Source: Eutreptiella sp. 'Long Island Sound 2002' (taxonomy: Eukaryota > Euglenozoa > Euglenophyceae > Eutreptiales > Eutreptiaceae). Taken from it: 64,000 nt of DNA. Below, piece by piece: positions 1 to 11,736 of the stretch; positions within the stretch are counted from its first letter, which is position 1, and every line of letters begins with the position of its first letter. The notes beneath the pieces were generated by a model. The model did not search any database and was not told the DNA's origin. It worked only from the letters and a program-made list of their open reading frames with translations. Where the stretch lies: NCBI GenBank assembly GCA_964036045.1, contig OZ038380.1, forward strand, positions 120,623,199-120,687,198. The letters run 5' to 3'. The position numbers and the translations under genes are program-made.

Positions 1-178
1 TGATGCCGGGGTACATGGGGCAGGGGAGGCGAACGGGCCGGGCCTCCATCCCCCGGCTCAAGTGGAACCCCGGCTCTCCCTCCACCGGCCGGATATCCGG
101 GTTGACCACCGCCAGCCAGGCCGCAGCCATGGGGTGATGTAGGAACATGGTCCAGGCCTGCACTGCCACGGGCTCACA
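1..178 (-). pseudogene. Edge fragment of an unknown protein, possibly an element-2-type gene
   Basis: A minus-strand frame opens before the ATG at 148-146 and runs off the window edge (reads MFLHHPMAAAWLAVV, then EGEPGFHLSRGMEA). The pattern of short hydrophobic and proline-rich segments resembles the C-terminal parts of the gene C and C' copies at 17450-18270 and 45491-46186, but the match is weak. The shared 22-base string at 1953-1974 and 46619-46640 independently links this end of the window to the 44-49 kb region. Only the truncated end is visible, so no function is assigned. Confidence 0.25.
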
Positions 179-2357
179 GGGCGGCTGTGGACAAGCCGCC
201 ACGGAGCCACCAACCCTGGCCCCGCTCGGCGCCTCGTCCCACCACAGTGTCCAAGAAACACTTAGTGGAGGTAGCCATGACAAGTACGTTACCACGGCCC
301 CAGCTTGCCATCGCTGCGGGTCCATGCCCGCAGTGGGGGGGGGGGGGGTGCCCGCTGCACACCCACCCTAGAGTCGCCTCTTGGAGGGGCACCATGTCCC
401 CTGTCGGCACAAAATCAAGCCACCACAAAGCGAGGGTGCACGCCGTGGGCTGGAACCCCGGTGGGGACCAGCAAAACGGCGGTTGGCCTTTTGCCGCCAC
501 CCCCCCCCCTCGTGGCAAGGCCACCGAAAACAGCCCCCCCCCCACACCCCGCCGAGCCCCCGCCTCCCTCCCCCCTCCACTGCCCTCTTGCCCTGTAGGC
601 CTTAAGACCGTTCAGCCGGCCAACCTCCGGTGGCGAATTTTGGTAACAGGGCCCGGTGACCCCTCTCCCCGCACCCGCTTCCTCCACAAGCTGACCGCTA
701 TCGGATGCGCAGCAGTCAACAGAGGTAGGGGTGTTCTCCGTGAACCGACGGGCGCGCATCGGAGGCAGGGACGGCGTGGCCTGCACGCCTCACAACTCGC
801 CCACCACCGCGCGGGCAGCCTTACCGCGAGGCGCCGCCCAAGACAGCAGTTGGGTGGCGGGTACAGCAACCCGGCCGGTGCACCTCAACCCCCCCCCCCC
901 CTGCCAAACACCCCGAGCGCCACAGCCGGTGTAGGGTCCAGAGCCCACAGCTACGACGCCACTCCGCCAGGACGATGGCACCTACCTCGCGCTGCCGGAC
1001 ACCCCCTCCCCCCCCCCCCCGGCTGACTGAACTTGTGTGTTGTGCCCTGTGCCGGGCGGAACCGTCCAGGGAACGGGCGGGGGGGGGGCACAACCCTCCC
1101 GGAATGGGCGGCGTGGCCCCGCTGGTGGAGCCGTTCAAGGCCACGCTGTCCTTGCGCGGCTTGAAGGAGACTAAGCTGGAACCGGGATTCGGAGAACCAA
1201 TTGATGTGTTGCTTAGGTAAATGTATTATTTCGGTAAAATTTTGATGCATGGCCCTTGTGGGCACTCGCCCGGTTGGACACCCCGATAAAGGTAACCACC
1301 ATCCTTTCAGTACGGAAAAGGTATAAGGCCCCCCGGCCACCAACCCAGCGCCCACAGCAGGGAGGGCATCCGGGAGGGGTAACAGCCTCCGATCCCCCAA
1401 CGGCAGCCCCAATGGTGAGCGCAGCAACAGAGGGGCCATGTTTGCGAGGTAAAAGGTGTGCATACTTAAGAACGCAATAAATGGTGCCTACTGCCATAAA
1501 TAATGCTTAGAGGGTTTAAGGGCCTCCCCAGGGTCCGGTTGCACCCCCCCTAGAGCCGGACTCAAACGGGTGCGTCGAGGCGAGCCCGGAGTCGGGGTAT
1601 GGCAGGCGAGACGTAAGTGCTGGTAGTCACGCCTCTTCGCATCCCCGCGGGCTGAAAGCTGCCCGAGGAGGCCCTAAGGACCGTACAGTTCGGGAGTTAA
1701 GCCCCGGCGGGCCTTACGGTTCTGGTGAAGAGCACTCACGTTGAGTCCTTGCTAATGTTACCCCGGGTTACGGTCCCCGGTACTGCCTGCTTACTACGCC
1801 TGCTTCTGCTTAGTGTGCCTAGAGGGAGCAGAGGGCACCCCCATCATACCGCTAGCGGAGGCGGGGCGTTAGTACCGTCTTCGGGCCAGGGGACCCCGCC
1901 TGGAGCTCTACGGATGCAGGTGCCTAATGCTGGGTAGCGTTGTAGGTCGTATCTCAGCAACGGCCGCCGGCAGGGCGGGGCCCATGACCCCCCCTCCCTT
2001 GGTAGGACCGCGCCGCTGCAGACTATCGCCCCTTGCAAACACCTCCCTAGAGACCCACGTTAAATCCAATATGTTAAATTTTGAAATTTGATTTCTGAAA
2101 GGTGTTAAATGTTAAACCGATAAATTTTAACCTGTTCAACGAGAAAATGTAGTATTTTCTAGATTTTAAACTATCTGTGGGGTTAATTGCATGCGTATGG
2201 TACGATCTTGAGGCGGTTTAATGTGGTAGAATGTTGCCCACTGGCTTTGTAGATATGTTGGATTGCCTAAGGGTTGGGTGTCCAACCCTTGATGTTCTTC
2301 CTTGTGCCCACCGCCAACCCCACTCCATGCCCCCCTTTCTCTTGTGTAGCACTTGTT
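179..2357. other. GC-rich non-coding filler with C/G homopolymers
   Basis: No convincing gene. Open frames here, such as a plus-strand frame at 187-1026, are proline/histidine-rich consequences of poly-C tracts and overlap equally open frames on the other strand. Notable contents are several C or G runs of 8-11, a 22-base string at 1953-1974 repeated exactly at 46619-46640, and a motif around 1855-1885 (GGAGGCGGGGCGTTAGTAC) echoed at about 44420-44445 and loosely at 46748-46760. These shared strings suggest that 1500-2050 is part of a dispersed repeat also present at 44.4 and 46.6 kb. Confidence 0.5.
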
Positions 2358-3090
2358 ATGCCTTTCCCTCGAGACACTATTCTCGAGCTTGGCATGACGC
2401 TTGTGCGTTTGAGTGGAGCCAAGAGTTTGCGGGACCCTTTGGTCTCCCAACTCCTTGGTGAGTGGGTGTCTTCATCTCCCTTGGCCCGGGCTCGATGGTC
2501 CGAGGCCACGGATGCTTGCTACCCCTCCCTTATTCGTACCAAGCAAGTGAAGGGGGCGAAACAATACGCCTCCGTCCTTTTTCCCGCACCCCATTTATTG
2601 GGCTCCTCATGGTCCTCAATATCACAAAGACGGGGTTCGCCACCTCTCCAAGTTCATGACCCGTCGAGGAATTGACTATACGGCCGCTACGGGCCGAACT
2701 TTCCCGCGACCCATCCGAATGCGGCAAGCGTTTTTGGACACATGGAAGGATATGGCTAAGCAGCTAGAGTTGCGGCTCCCCGTGAACGTGGACAACCCGG
2801 CCGCTAGTGGCTGCAGTTGGCCCGTGCACTCATGGACCCGGTACATTCGATCGCGCGCACCACTAGTGGACACCATTGATTGGGACCGGCCCCTCCTGTT
2901 TATTGTGCGCGAGGATGCCTACCCGTGTGCCGGTCGGAGTCGGACCCAATTGTCTATTGGGCACCTCAACCAACGCGCGCCTACTTGTGGGTCATTGGGA
3001 TGGCCGTGTGCGGCGACAAAGACATGGCCCCTTTGGCCACTATTTTGCCCGAGTTCCTTCAGGTACTTGGCGCTTTTGTGTCACATTGAA
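2358..3090 (+). pseudogene. Decayed ORF of unknown function
   Basis: An ATG at 2358 follows a plausible acceptor (TTGTGTAG). The first block is protein-like (MPFPRDTILELGMTL, then TKQVKGAKQYASVLF), but the frame must shift near 2600-2650. A second block (TRRGIDYTAATGRTF onward) runs to about 2890 in one frame, and the end (AYLWVIGMAVCGDKD at about 2970-3030) lies in another. The segments read in order on one strand with no overlap, which is typical of one gene that has collected indels. It lies directly upstream of the CCGGGTTATA repeats that appear to bound the recombinase element, so it may be host or the remnant of an older element. Family not recognised. Confidence 0.4.
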
Positions 3091-3124
3091 TTCGGGCTCG
3101 CTTTGTTTCAATGTTCCTGGTTTA

Positions 3125-3245
3125 AGTCCAGGTTATAGACCCTGGAACTCAGACGCGGGTCCGGCTTATACAACCCGGAATTCGGGTGTCCCAAGTTGTG
3201 GGTTATGTAACCCGGACTTGGGTCTAAGTTCCGGGTTATAGGGGT
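3125..3245. repeat. Palindromic CCGGGTTATA cluster, left copy
   Basis: Four to five imperfect units of the type CCGGGTTATA / TATAACCCGG in both orientations. A matching cluster occurs at 19856-19990. The two clusters bracket the split recombinase gene (3325-3936 and 18614-19339) and everything inserted into it. They may be the terminal or subterminal recognition repeats of that element, by inference from position only. Confidence 0.6.
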
Positions 3246-3324
3246 ATAGGATACTAATGGAAAAGGATTGTATAGCTGGAACTACAAATATGGTACTTAT
3301 TGCATTGTGCTTTGATAGGGTGGT

Positions 3325-3936
3325 CTTTCAAAAAAGTACGGCAAGCAATTGGCAGAGATGTTCGCCGCCCAGCAACCCCAACCACCCTCTATTGAAGAGT
3401 TTTTGAAGATTGTTCAAGATGCGCAGAAGCAGCACGGGAAAGGTGAAATCAATGATCCATTGTATGGGGACATGTTTGCTGGGGTATCGGGCAAACCAAC
3501 AATTAGACTGAATGTTCAACGTGGGGCAACGAAGCTTGCACTTGAATTGGCCCCAGCGTGTACAACCAACAATGCCGTGTATGGTAATCTTGATGAGTGG
3601 TTTGTTGCTCTTGCGAAGTTTGTCTTAATTCCGGAGGTACTAGAAGATGACAAGGAGAAGCAACGTGCAATTGTTGAGCGGGGCGAGAGAATGAGGCCGA
3701 AAAGGATTCAGCAGCGGAACCTGCAGACGCAGTCTCTGACAACCGTGATGAACGCCCTTGCTGCACTAGTAAGCCATTCTAGCACGGGCCACGCTTGTTG
3801 ATATGTCGTAAGACACAGTTTCCTAAATACAACGATTGTTTGCAAGGTTTCATTGATCGTAACAAGGTTCTTCAAGCTGTTTCCGAGGCAGGCAAGGAGG
3901 ATATTGACATTGTGCAAGATGAAGAGGTGTTGAAAA
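3325..3936 (+). pseudogene. 5' part of a tyrosine-recombinase gene, cut by element 1
   Basis: An open frame follows a plausible acceptor (GCTTTGATAG). It reads GGLSKKYGKQLAEMF at its start and continues to a TGA at 3799-3801 as a mixed, protein-like sequence (SIEEFLKIVQDAQKQ; NLDEWFVALAKFVLI). A further open stretch at 3809-3936 reads CRKTQFPKYNDC and GKEDIDIVQDEEVLK, so an intron of about 78 bases (GTAAGC to GCAAG, 3771-3848) or a frameshift may separate the two. The reading ends exactly at the TATA (3937-3940) flanking element 1. It resumes on the far side at 18618 with recombinase-like sequence. The two halves together would make a protein of about 400 residues, a normal size for a Crypton-type recombinase. 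The N-terminal half has no recognised domain. Confidence 0.5.
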
Positions 3937-3940
3937 TATA
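3937..3940. repeat. TATA target-site duplication, left flank of element 1 (copy L)
   Basis: TATA directly abuts the terminal repeat TTCCATTGTCTAC. The same four bases occur at 18614-18617 after the other terminus. Confidence 0.7.
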
Positions 3941-3959
3941 TTCCATTGTCTACAGAGGG

Positions 3960-4336
3960 GACGTTTTTGTCTAGAAGCGCTCCGCGCGGCACAATACGTG
4001 CTACGCGTGTTGCTTCATTACACGCAGCACGTGCACAACGCAAACAACACACGCAAAACGCGCAGAACGCGCAAAACGCGCAGCACAGCGTTCTACATGC
4101 AGACTTAGAAGCACACTTCCGGCACGCGCAAAACACGTAGCACGCGGAACACGTAGCTATTGCACACGCGCGCACTTTTGGAGGGGCGCGTCCTCACAGT
4201 TTGGGTATCCAGCCTAGGCGGTTGTCCCCCAGGGTTCGCACTGGTCCCATGGGTAGGGATGGCAGAGGCTTGGCGGCCATGAAGTCCACGATTGCACCAC
4301 GCCCGTCCTCCACCACCTTCTCCTTCCTAATGTTCG
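3960..4336 (-). other. 3' non-coding end of element 1, copy L
   Basis: Holds the terminal intron-like sequence (about 4020-4140, rich in GCGTTCTGCGCG on the minus strand) and a block at about 4193-4275 that is almost base-for-base identical to 57925-58007 in copy R. That block is better conserved than the transposase itself. Both copies therefore share transposase, conserved block, intron-like repeat and terminus in the same order. Confidence 0.6.
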
Positions 4337-5805
4337 TCATCCTCCGTGTCCTCGTCTTCTTCCCCTGTCACTTTCCTCCTCCTCCTCACTCTCTTCCTCC
4401 TCATCCTCCTCCCCCTCCTCCTCACTCTCCTCCTCCGTGTCATCCTCACTCTCGTCCCTCTCCTTTCCATCCTCCTCGGCCTCTTCGCTCTCCTCCTCCA
4501 CATCCGCCTCCACCACCCCGGTCGCGCCGTGTGCCACGGCAAAGCATCCCACATGGTACCACTTGCCGCACCCTCAACAAACGTAGTGGGTCTTGCCCCG
4601 GTTGCAATGGGTGCACACCCGGCGGCCCAGCATCCACACCGGCACGTGGATGGGCTTGGCCACTGCCACTTTACAAAAGCGGCGCCGGATAAGGTCCCAC
4701 TGCCAGTCAAACATGGTACCTGTGTGGGCCCCCCCGAGGGACCGGCAAGTCGCGTATGCGTTGACCAGGGCGTACCGGAGGACAAACGCACGCAGCACAT
4801 GCGACCAGGTCATCCGACGCCCCATCTGGCGCATTTGGAGGGCCATCTGGTTGACGCCATCCACCGCACGCGATAACTGGCGGTGGCTGGCGACCACCGG
4901 GTTCACCTCCTTCCCGCTGCGGCGATGCAAGGGCCCGGCTTGTCGCAAGTGGACGTTCGTGAGCATTGGCACTACGCGGGGCGGCTTGTGACCCACCTTT
5001 GGGTTCTTGAAGACCACCATGGCGTACCTCGCAGTGCACGTGGCGGTTTTCCCTTGTGCTAGAAGTTCTCCTGCCCTGTCCACCCCGTACGTGGAGCGCT
5101 TCGTCATCACCAAGAAGGCGTGCCTCTCCGCAGCGAGGCCACGCGCTAGTTCGTGCGATCCAAAAAAGGCATCCACACAAAGGATGGTCCCGGAAGGGAG
5201 GAGACCTGCCCACATGGTCATGATCTGCTGGGCACTGAAGTTGCCCGCATTGTTGCCAAACCGCCGCAGGTGCCCGCGTCTACCCGTGTATACGTATATG
5301 TCCACCACGTACCCACTAGTGGCATCAGCAAGGCAATAGAGCTTGATGCCGGTTGAGTGGGGCTTGCGGGCGATGAACGTCCGTAGTGGGCCGGAACGTA
5401 TGCCTTTGTGCGGCACCACAGACTCATCCCCACAAGCCGCGCCACCCAACCGCCAGGCACCAGCCCACTGCCCGTTGCACTCCTCCAGTAGCTCAACAAC
5501 GTCGGGCCGGATGTTACGGCGCAAGACGTAGTACTCCTTGCGGCTTAGCAATCGTGCCATGAAGGGGTTGTATAGTAACCCTTCCCGTTCGCAGATACCA
5601 TCTACTTCTTACCATGCCTAGTAGGAGGATGAAGGCGTTCTACCTACGGAAATGGGAGCCACCGCTAGAATCGATTGGGGCAAATACTACAATCCATTGG
5701 GCCAACCGCTAGAATCAAGTGGGACACACCTTGGTACTAGGGGGATCAAGTGGGAGAGGTTCGCCTTTCGGAGGGATGCCCGCTGTAATTCCTGGATGGG
5801 AGCCA

Positions 5806-5809
5806 ACAT
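5806..5809. repeat. ACAT target-site duplication of element 3 (left)
   Basis: ACAT here and at 7404-7407 flanks element 3. Collapsing the pair restores the transposase codons GHMLAP, matching DHIMAP in copy R. Confidence 0.75.
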
Positions 5810-7403
5810 GTACCCTTCGTGAACCGGCCGTTTGAATCCGAGATTCACGGTACCGTGAATTTCACCCAATTTTGCTGTGTTTTGCTCGTAACTTGGTGCT
5901 ATTGTGTGCTTTTGTCGTGCTACCTTCGCCCAAAGTAAGATGCAACAAATAGGTGCAATTTAGAGTTTTAAAGTCCCCGCATGGTTTAACACATTTGGTG
6001 AGATTCGCGTGAATGTGAAATTCACGCACCTAAATTCACGCAGAAATTCACGCTAGATTCACGGATTCACGAGAATATGAAATTCGCACGAATTTCGTAC
6101 GAATTCGTACGAAATTCGTACGAATTTCGTACGAATTTACCCTCCTTTCCACTCTTTCGCTTTGTTACAGCTCTCAAAGCCCTCGCGTTCTTTTCTTTTA
6201 ACATTGTCGCAGCAGACTATGTCTCAACTCGCAAGCCTGGCCTCGCGCCCCGACCCCTCAGCCGACACCCTCGCCCACTACCAAGCCCTCCCCGTTGCCC
6301 ACCATCCATTGGAGGAGGCAACGTACGAGTCGGAGGCACTGGAGGTGGATGACATCGTGGGCTGGGCAGCCTCCCTCGACCCCTCCCCCGATGTCATCCA
6401 CATCGACATGCGCAGCCCCACCCGCAACAGCTACCTCGGGGGGAGGGGATGGGCCACAACCCTGTGGAGGGAATTGCGCCACCAACTCCCCACCCTCAAA
6501 TTTCTCCATCTAACCCCTCCCCCCTCCAGTGTTGACCAGCTCCTCAACTCGATGAGGAATAACCCTGTGGGGAAGCCTAAGGACGCCCACGTCCAGGTGT
6601 ACCCCACCACTAACCTCGTCCACACCCCCCCCCCACTGCGATATGGTGTGCCTGCAGGATCTTGCTGCAGGTGCACCAGCAGACCACTCTTTTTTCCCCT
6701 TTTCTTGGCATCTTGCCAACCCCCGGTGGTGGGATGATTTGGGCGTCGCCCCTTTCCATCCCACCATCCCCCCTCAGGTGCACGTCCCCGACGTCACCCA
6801 CCCCACCTTCTATAGCACAACTTCTTTGCAATGGTACCGTGGTGCCTCATGCGCCCCCCCCTTCATTTCGAGTGAACCCCCCCTCCGCACCGAACCCCTT
6901 CCCGACCCCCCTCATGGGGTGACGGGCAGCCCTGACCCCGCCCCCGACAGGGTTGGCCCCTCTCAGCCGCCCCTCAACTTTGTTGATGGGAACGGCTACA
7001 TTGTGCTTCGGGGGCTTGTGGAGGCACGGGATTGTGAGGTGGGGTGGAACAAGGTGATGAAGGCGTGGGGCAGCGGCGACGAAAAAGTCGTCGCAATTCG
7101 TACGAAATTCGTACGAATTTGGTACGAATTCACGTGAATTCACGGCTGTGAATCGGCTACAGGCTTGCCGGCTTCCGGCACCTCTGGTTTTGGGCATGGT
7201 GCGGTCATGATGCATGCTTTTGGGGCGGGACTTTCATTGGATGATGCGTAACAAAGCTAGGGGAGGAATTTTGGCCCCTCAAAGCCCGTGAAATGAACCA
7301 AGAATATGGCATTTCCCCCCCAAAACCTCAAAATTTGGGTAAATTCACGTGAAATTCACGCAATTATTCAAACGGCCACTTAACGGCCGTTCACGAAGGG
7401 TAC
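5810..7403 (+). mobile_element. Element 3: 1.6-kb transposon inside the copy L transposase
   Basis: Terminal inverted repeats begin GTACCCTTCGTGAACCGGCC at 5810 and, on the other strand from 7403, GTACCCTTCGTGAACGGCCG, so they match over about 20 bases with one indel. The 4-bp duplication is ACAT. Subterminal regions on both sides (about 6000-6145 and 7090-7345) are packed with TTCACGTGAATTCACG-like and CGTACGAATTTCGTACG-like palindromes, mirror-arranged. The interior carries one candidate gene (6219-7137) but no transposase motif I recognise, so this looks like a non-autonomous element or one that has captured a host sequence. Confidence 0.75.
6219..7137 (+). CDS. Hypothetical protein carried by element 3
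   Basis: The ATG at 6219 follows a subterminal promoter-like AT stretch. One frame runs to about 6640 (LEVDDIVGWAASLDP; IDMRSPTRNSYLGGRG; LWRELRHQLPTLKFLHL). A second frame continues to 7137 (HLANPRWWDDLGVAP; FVDGNGYIVLRGLVEA; GWNKVMKAWGSGDEK). The change of frame at about 6640-6700 could be an intron (GGTGTGCCTGCAGG region) or an indel in one of the poly-C tracts. The composition is protein-like and unrelated to the surrounding transposase. It ends inside the right subterminal repeat, whose CGTACGAATT units supply the last codons. No family recognised; possible captured gene. Confidence 0.4.
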
Positions 7404-7407
7404 ACAT
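7404..7407. repeat. ACAT target-site duplication of element 3 (right)
   Basis: Partner of 5806-5809. Confidence 0.75.
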
Positions 7408-7561
7408 GTGGCCCCACACCTCATCCTCGGTGTACGCGACTAGTTCAATTTGGCCTGGCCGGACTCCATGCATGATATTTGCTGCACAATATCCTCCAAG
7501 GGGAGTGCACCCGCATAGAGTTTCGTGGGAAATGGCATTTTCGAAGAGCGGTGTGTCTGCA

Positions 7562-8156
7562 TAAAACGGAACGCGTACATTCAAACTCCACAGGTAGTAC
7601 CGGAGGCAGCGCCGAGAACGCGCAACACGCGCAGAACGCGCCACACGCAGTCCAGAGGCATAGTCAAAGGCAACACGCAGCACACGTAGCACAGGGCAGT
7701 GTCTATGTTTTTTTCTGGGGGGGGGGGGTTTGAGCCTCAATTCCCCCACCACATAGCAATCTGCAGCGGAGGGGGGGGGGTTCAACCTCGATTCCCCGAC
7801 CATAGAGCAATTGGCAACAGGTGTGGTATCTTTTTTTGCGGGACGCCACTAGTTCGCTTGTGCTTGGCGCGAACCGGGCACTACATGTTGGATGGCCATA
7901 ATGCTCCATTAGCGCACAGCCAAGAAACCGGTATTTCTACCACATATTGCGACGCCACTAGTCCGGCGCCTGTTGAGAAAAAGAGACTGTCTGCGCTGAA
8001 ACTTCCCCAGGGGGAACCCGCAAAGCGGGCTGCGAACTCTGACGCGCCCGGGACTCGTCGGGGTCCGGCCATTCCGTACTCGGTTCCCCAAGCGGGGAAA
8101 AAACCCTCTGACCCCTCACCCTCCCACCCGTCCTCCCCCCCAGCCCTCCCACCCCT
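7562..8156 (-). other. Spacer between gene A and transposase, copy L
   Basis: No gene. Contains an intron-family sequence (about 7580-7690, GCGTTCTGCGCGTGTTGCG on the minus strand) just upstream of the transposase, equivalent to 56095-56280 in copy R. Two G runs (7719-7729, 7770-7779) lie next to it. The remaining part to 8156 holds an open minus frame after the gene A stop that has no counterpart in copy R. Confidence 0.4.
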
Positions 8157-11100
8157 CTACAATTCTTGGATGTCACCGTCCGTCATCTTGCCCTCGGCGG
8201 CCGTCTCCGTATCTGGAGCCCCTTCTTGTTCGGCACGGCGTTCCGGGGAGTCGGGGGGCTCCTCCTGCACTCGCACAGGCGTCTGCAGAACACGGAAAAC
8301 GGGTCTGCTATCCTCCAGAGGAGGGCCAGAATCGAGACACATGTAACACGTAACACGCGCAGAACGCTCAACACACGCCGGGGTGGATTCCAGAGGCACA
8401 ACGGAACCATACGGGCATGACGGGCAAACGGCAGTGGCACCACAACGCGCACCTGCTCACCTGCCGGACCACCATCGCCCCCTACTGAGACCTCCGCACC
8501 CGCTACAGCGCCTTCTGCGGCGCCTTCTGCGGCCTCCTGGGGCCCTTGTTTGGCCTCCTCACCTTTGGTCTCTGGGGGAAGCTTCTGCAGAACGCGAACA
8601 ACGTGATGTCTCTCCTCCAAAGGCAACGCGGAGGCACGACATGTAGCACGCGCAGGACGCGCAACACGGGCAACACAGAGCGCAGCGGACTCTGGAGGTG
8701 ACAAAGAAGCACAGGTGGAGAACACTCAGTAAAACGACCTGCCGCTCCTCCATGGCACCGGCGCTAGATCCTTCTACTCTGATGCTCTGGGGCTCATCGT
8801 CCCGCGTCTCGCCGGTCTCCCGCGGATCCTGTGGAAACACAAGGGGGGCCACCGAGGTGCAAAACATTGGGCAGACGAGACTGGGGGTCCACATACATGT
8901 GACTCACGGCTCCGTACAAACCACGCGTTGAAAACCGCAACGGAGGAAGTACAATCGGGTTGGTTCCGCAGCCGCCCAAGCAACTTCTTGATCTGTGCCA
9001 CATCTGTGAACGGGCCAAGTAGCGCCTTCGGTTGAAGCTCGGGCGGCTCGGACGTTCCGAAGGGGGGTGCGCCATAGGGCGGGGAAGGCGGGGGCCCCGC
9101 GGCGGCACGTCATGCGGCGGAGGCGGCGGGAGGGCCAGCAGCAGCGGCGGATAGGGGTGCCACTGCGGGTCTTGGTGGTACGATTGCTGGGGTTGACGGT
9201 GGGCATGAGGCGGCGGGTACTGTGGTGGCGGGGGGGGGGAAGGTGCGGGTACCCGCTCATGTGAGGGGGCTCACAATCCCAAGCGGCAATCTGCACAACG
9301 CGTAACACGGAGAGTCCCCCTCCAGAAGCGTACGTGGAATCATACGTGCAACACGCGTAAAACGCGCATCACGCTATCATGGGCCTCCAGAGACGCGGCG
9401 GAGGGAACAGCAAGCACGCCACCGACACCACAAAGCACACAAATACCCGCGGTTTCTTCGCCGCCACCTCTCGGGTGCGCACCAACGACCATGCTCCAGA
9501 CGCCGGCAGTTCGAGGTTCCGTTCCTCTTCCAATTCGTACGCCATCAGGCCGGCCATCTCGACAAACCGGACGAACTTCTCCTACAAAACGCGGAAAACG
9601 GGAATTTTCCTCCAGAGGCAGGCTAGAAGCAAACGCGCAGAACGCGCGGAACGCGCATGACGCGCGGCACGACTAAGCAGAAACAAAACAGAAGCGGTGC
9701 GCAACACCAGCAAAACATCCATTTCCATGTCAACAATGTCTTTGATGCCGATTGCGCTCACCCGATCGGCCCCGCCACCTGCACGACCACCTCACAGGCC
9801 CTCCATCTTCAGCTTGGCTAGACGGATACCCTCCGATGGCGGGCTCAGGTCCACCGGCCGTTGCGGTGCGGCGGCGCAACGCGTACAAACCGAAAGGCCC
9901 TTCAAAATCCCCTTTGCCACTTGCCGCGGGCTACTCGAGGGATACCGCTTTTCGAAATACTCACGGGCTGCTGCACCCGACTGGGCGTTCTTGGTCCCGC
10001 ATCTCAGCACGCTTTGCACGCTCAGGGCCCGGACACTGGTGTGCAGCAGAACTGCCAAACCAATCTCTTGCTTGGACTTGGGTTCCTCCGACAAGCAGTC
10101 CTTGTAGTGCATCTCCAATCTGCCCAGAGCCGCATTGAAGTCCGTCTCCAAGATTCTCTCATTGTGTCCAGATCACGGTTGTACCCACCTTCATGCTGGA
10201 ACCTCCGTGCTCTTGTCAGTGCGGCGCTGATGCTCTTCTGCGGGCCCTTCCCGCCAATCGCAAAGGACACGTGACCACGGGCCGGCTTGTCCTTGTCCTT
10301 CTTTTTCTTGGGCATCTCCGCCTCGGACTTCTTCGGTGGCACCTTGGGCGGGCTCCGCTCCTCCGACTTCCGCTTCTTCTTCTCTGCCATTGTCTGCGGC
10401 TCCTTCTTGACCTCCAGCATGGTGGACCGTGCTGCCTTGGCGGAAGAAGAAGAGTGTTTCTCCGGCACAACGGGGTCCTCTGGCTCGTCGTCAGAATGCT
10501 CCTTCGGTGCGCCTCGGGCCTGCTTTTTGCCTTGGGCTGGCTCGTCCTCCTCTTTCTCCTCAGTCTCCTCTTCCTCCTCCTCGTCTCCGTCGTACGCTGA
10601 TGCCTCCTCCTCCTCTTCCTCCTCACTGGTTTCTTCTTCGCCCTCCAACTAGGTCCACAACCGTTTCGCTTGGATCTGCAGAACGCACAGCACGTGTAGC
10701 ACGATGGCGGCGCCCCCCAGAGGCGGAACGAGCGGCACATCACCGGAACGCGCAGAACACGCAACACGCGCAACACGCGTATGACACGGGGCAGAATCAC
10801 CTACAGATGCAACACGCAGCACGCGTAGTACAACCTTTGTGTACTCGAACCATCCATCCGGCTTGGCGCGGCAATCTTGGACTTTCGCGGGATCGCGCGG
10901 CTTTCCTTTTTTCGTCTTAATCTGCAGGCAGTTGGTGGGTTAAGCAGCTTATTGAAAATGGGCACTGGGGATTGTCACGGTGCGACCATACAAAACAACA
11001 TGGCACGTGTCATGCATGGATACTTGATATGCGGTCACGTTGGTGAGGAAATTCTCGTCCTCTTTGCGATCCTTGCTGCCGACCTTCTTGCGGTTCACCC

Positions 11101-11709
11101 AGGCTGCGTGCCACCTGGATGTGAAGAAATGTGTGGCACGGCCCAGAAGCAGAAACAAAAAGGCGAAACGAACGGCATCGACGTGGGAGACATCAAAAGA
11201 CACCACACCCGTACTCCAGCCCATTGAACAATCACATACATGTCTGCTGTTTGATCTGGAACACGATGAACGCGTTGTGCTTCAACGTGGCCGCGGTCCC
11301 CCAACTACCCAGGTGGCCCCCCTTGGCAACCCGCTGCTTGTGGCTATCCGGGAAAAGGGGTGCGGGCGTGAAGAAAGGGCTGAGGTACATGAGGACGCGT
11401 AGCTCGCACAAAGCGTGGGTTCCGGCCTCCAGAAGCATGGTGTTCGTTACGCGCGGCACGCGCAACACACCTTGCACGGATATGCAACACCTGTTATTCG
11501 GTTTCCAGAGGCACACCTAGAATCGAACGCTTAGAACACGTAACACGCGCGGCACACGGAGCACGAAAGCCAAGGTAGAGGCAAAGGCACGATACGCTTC
11601 TCACATGGAAAACGGTGGAAATGAACAAAACGGATGCTTCCACGACTTCCGGCACGTTCGAGAACCCCCCGGAACAACAAAACTTTATGGATTCATTTTT
11701 GACGAACAA
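8157..11709 (-). pseudogene. Accessory gene A of element 1, copy L (broken)
   Basis: At least ten exon-like blocks on the minus strand, alignable one by one with gene A of copy R (52249-55643). In order they are: SNVPEVVEASVLF (about 11650-11600); LKHNAFIVFQIKQ (about 11240-11340); WHAAWVNRKKVGSKDRK (about 11040-11110); KTKKGKPRDPAKVQD (about 10850-10920); acidic then Lys-rich (about 10660-10260); GHVSFAIGG, RCGTKNAQSGAAAREYF and CTRC (about 10270-9700); MAGLMAYELEEERNLEL (about 9590-9450); a Pro/His-rich block (about 9290-9020); two blocks without clear partner (about 9005-8750); Glu-rich exons (about 8590-8460 and 8290-8157) ending GDIQEL and TAG. Breaks are a frameshift near 10145, a TGA near 9790 and a TAG near 10650. 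Function unknown. Confidence 0.7.
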
Positions 11710-11736
11710 AAATCATTGATTCCGTTCTGCGCGTGG

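Larger units (their letters stand above)
4337..7561 (-). pseudogene. piggyBac-type transposase, copy L (broken)
   Basis: Fragments of a DDE_Tnp_1_7 (piggyBac) transposase. The start (ATG near 7540, MPFPTKLYAG) has a frameshift at about 7490, then reads GVRPGQIELVAYTEDEVWG before element 3 enters at 7407. Reading resumes at 5805 (LAPIQELQRASLRKAN), passes a roughly 90-bp extra segment (about 5630-5720) and a frameshift, then is open from about 5580 to 4574. That stretch contains GDESVVPHKG (first catalytic Asp), VDAFFGS (second) and AVDGVNQM (third). A TGA at 4574-4576 interrupts the Cys-rich C-terminus (CTHCNRGKTHYVC, stop, GCGKWYHVGCF). An acidic Glu/Asp tail follows to about 4337. It is roughly two-thirds identical by eye to the copy R enzyme at 56293-57877. 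Confidence 0.85.

Noticed and set aside
187-1026. Long plus-strand Pro/His-rich open frame
   Set aside because: Created by poly-C tracts in GC-rich DNA, with equally long shadows on the other strand and no motif.
1500-2050. Possible structured RNA or rRNA-like segment
   Set aside because: Shared motifs with 44.4 and 46.6 kb indicate a dispersed repeat; no recognisable rRNA or tRNA core.
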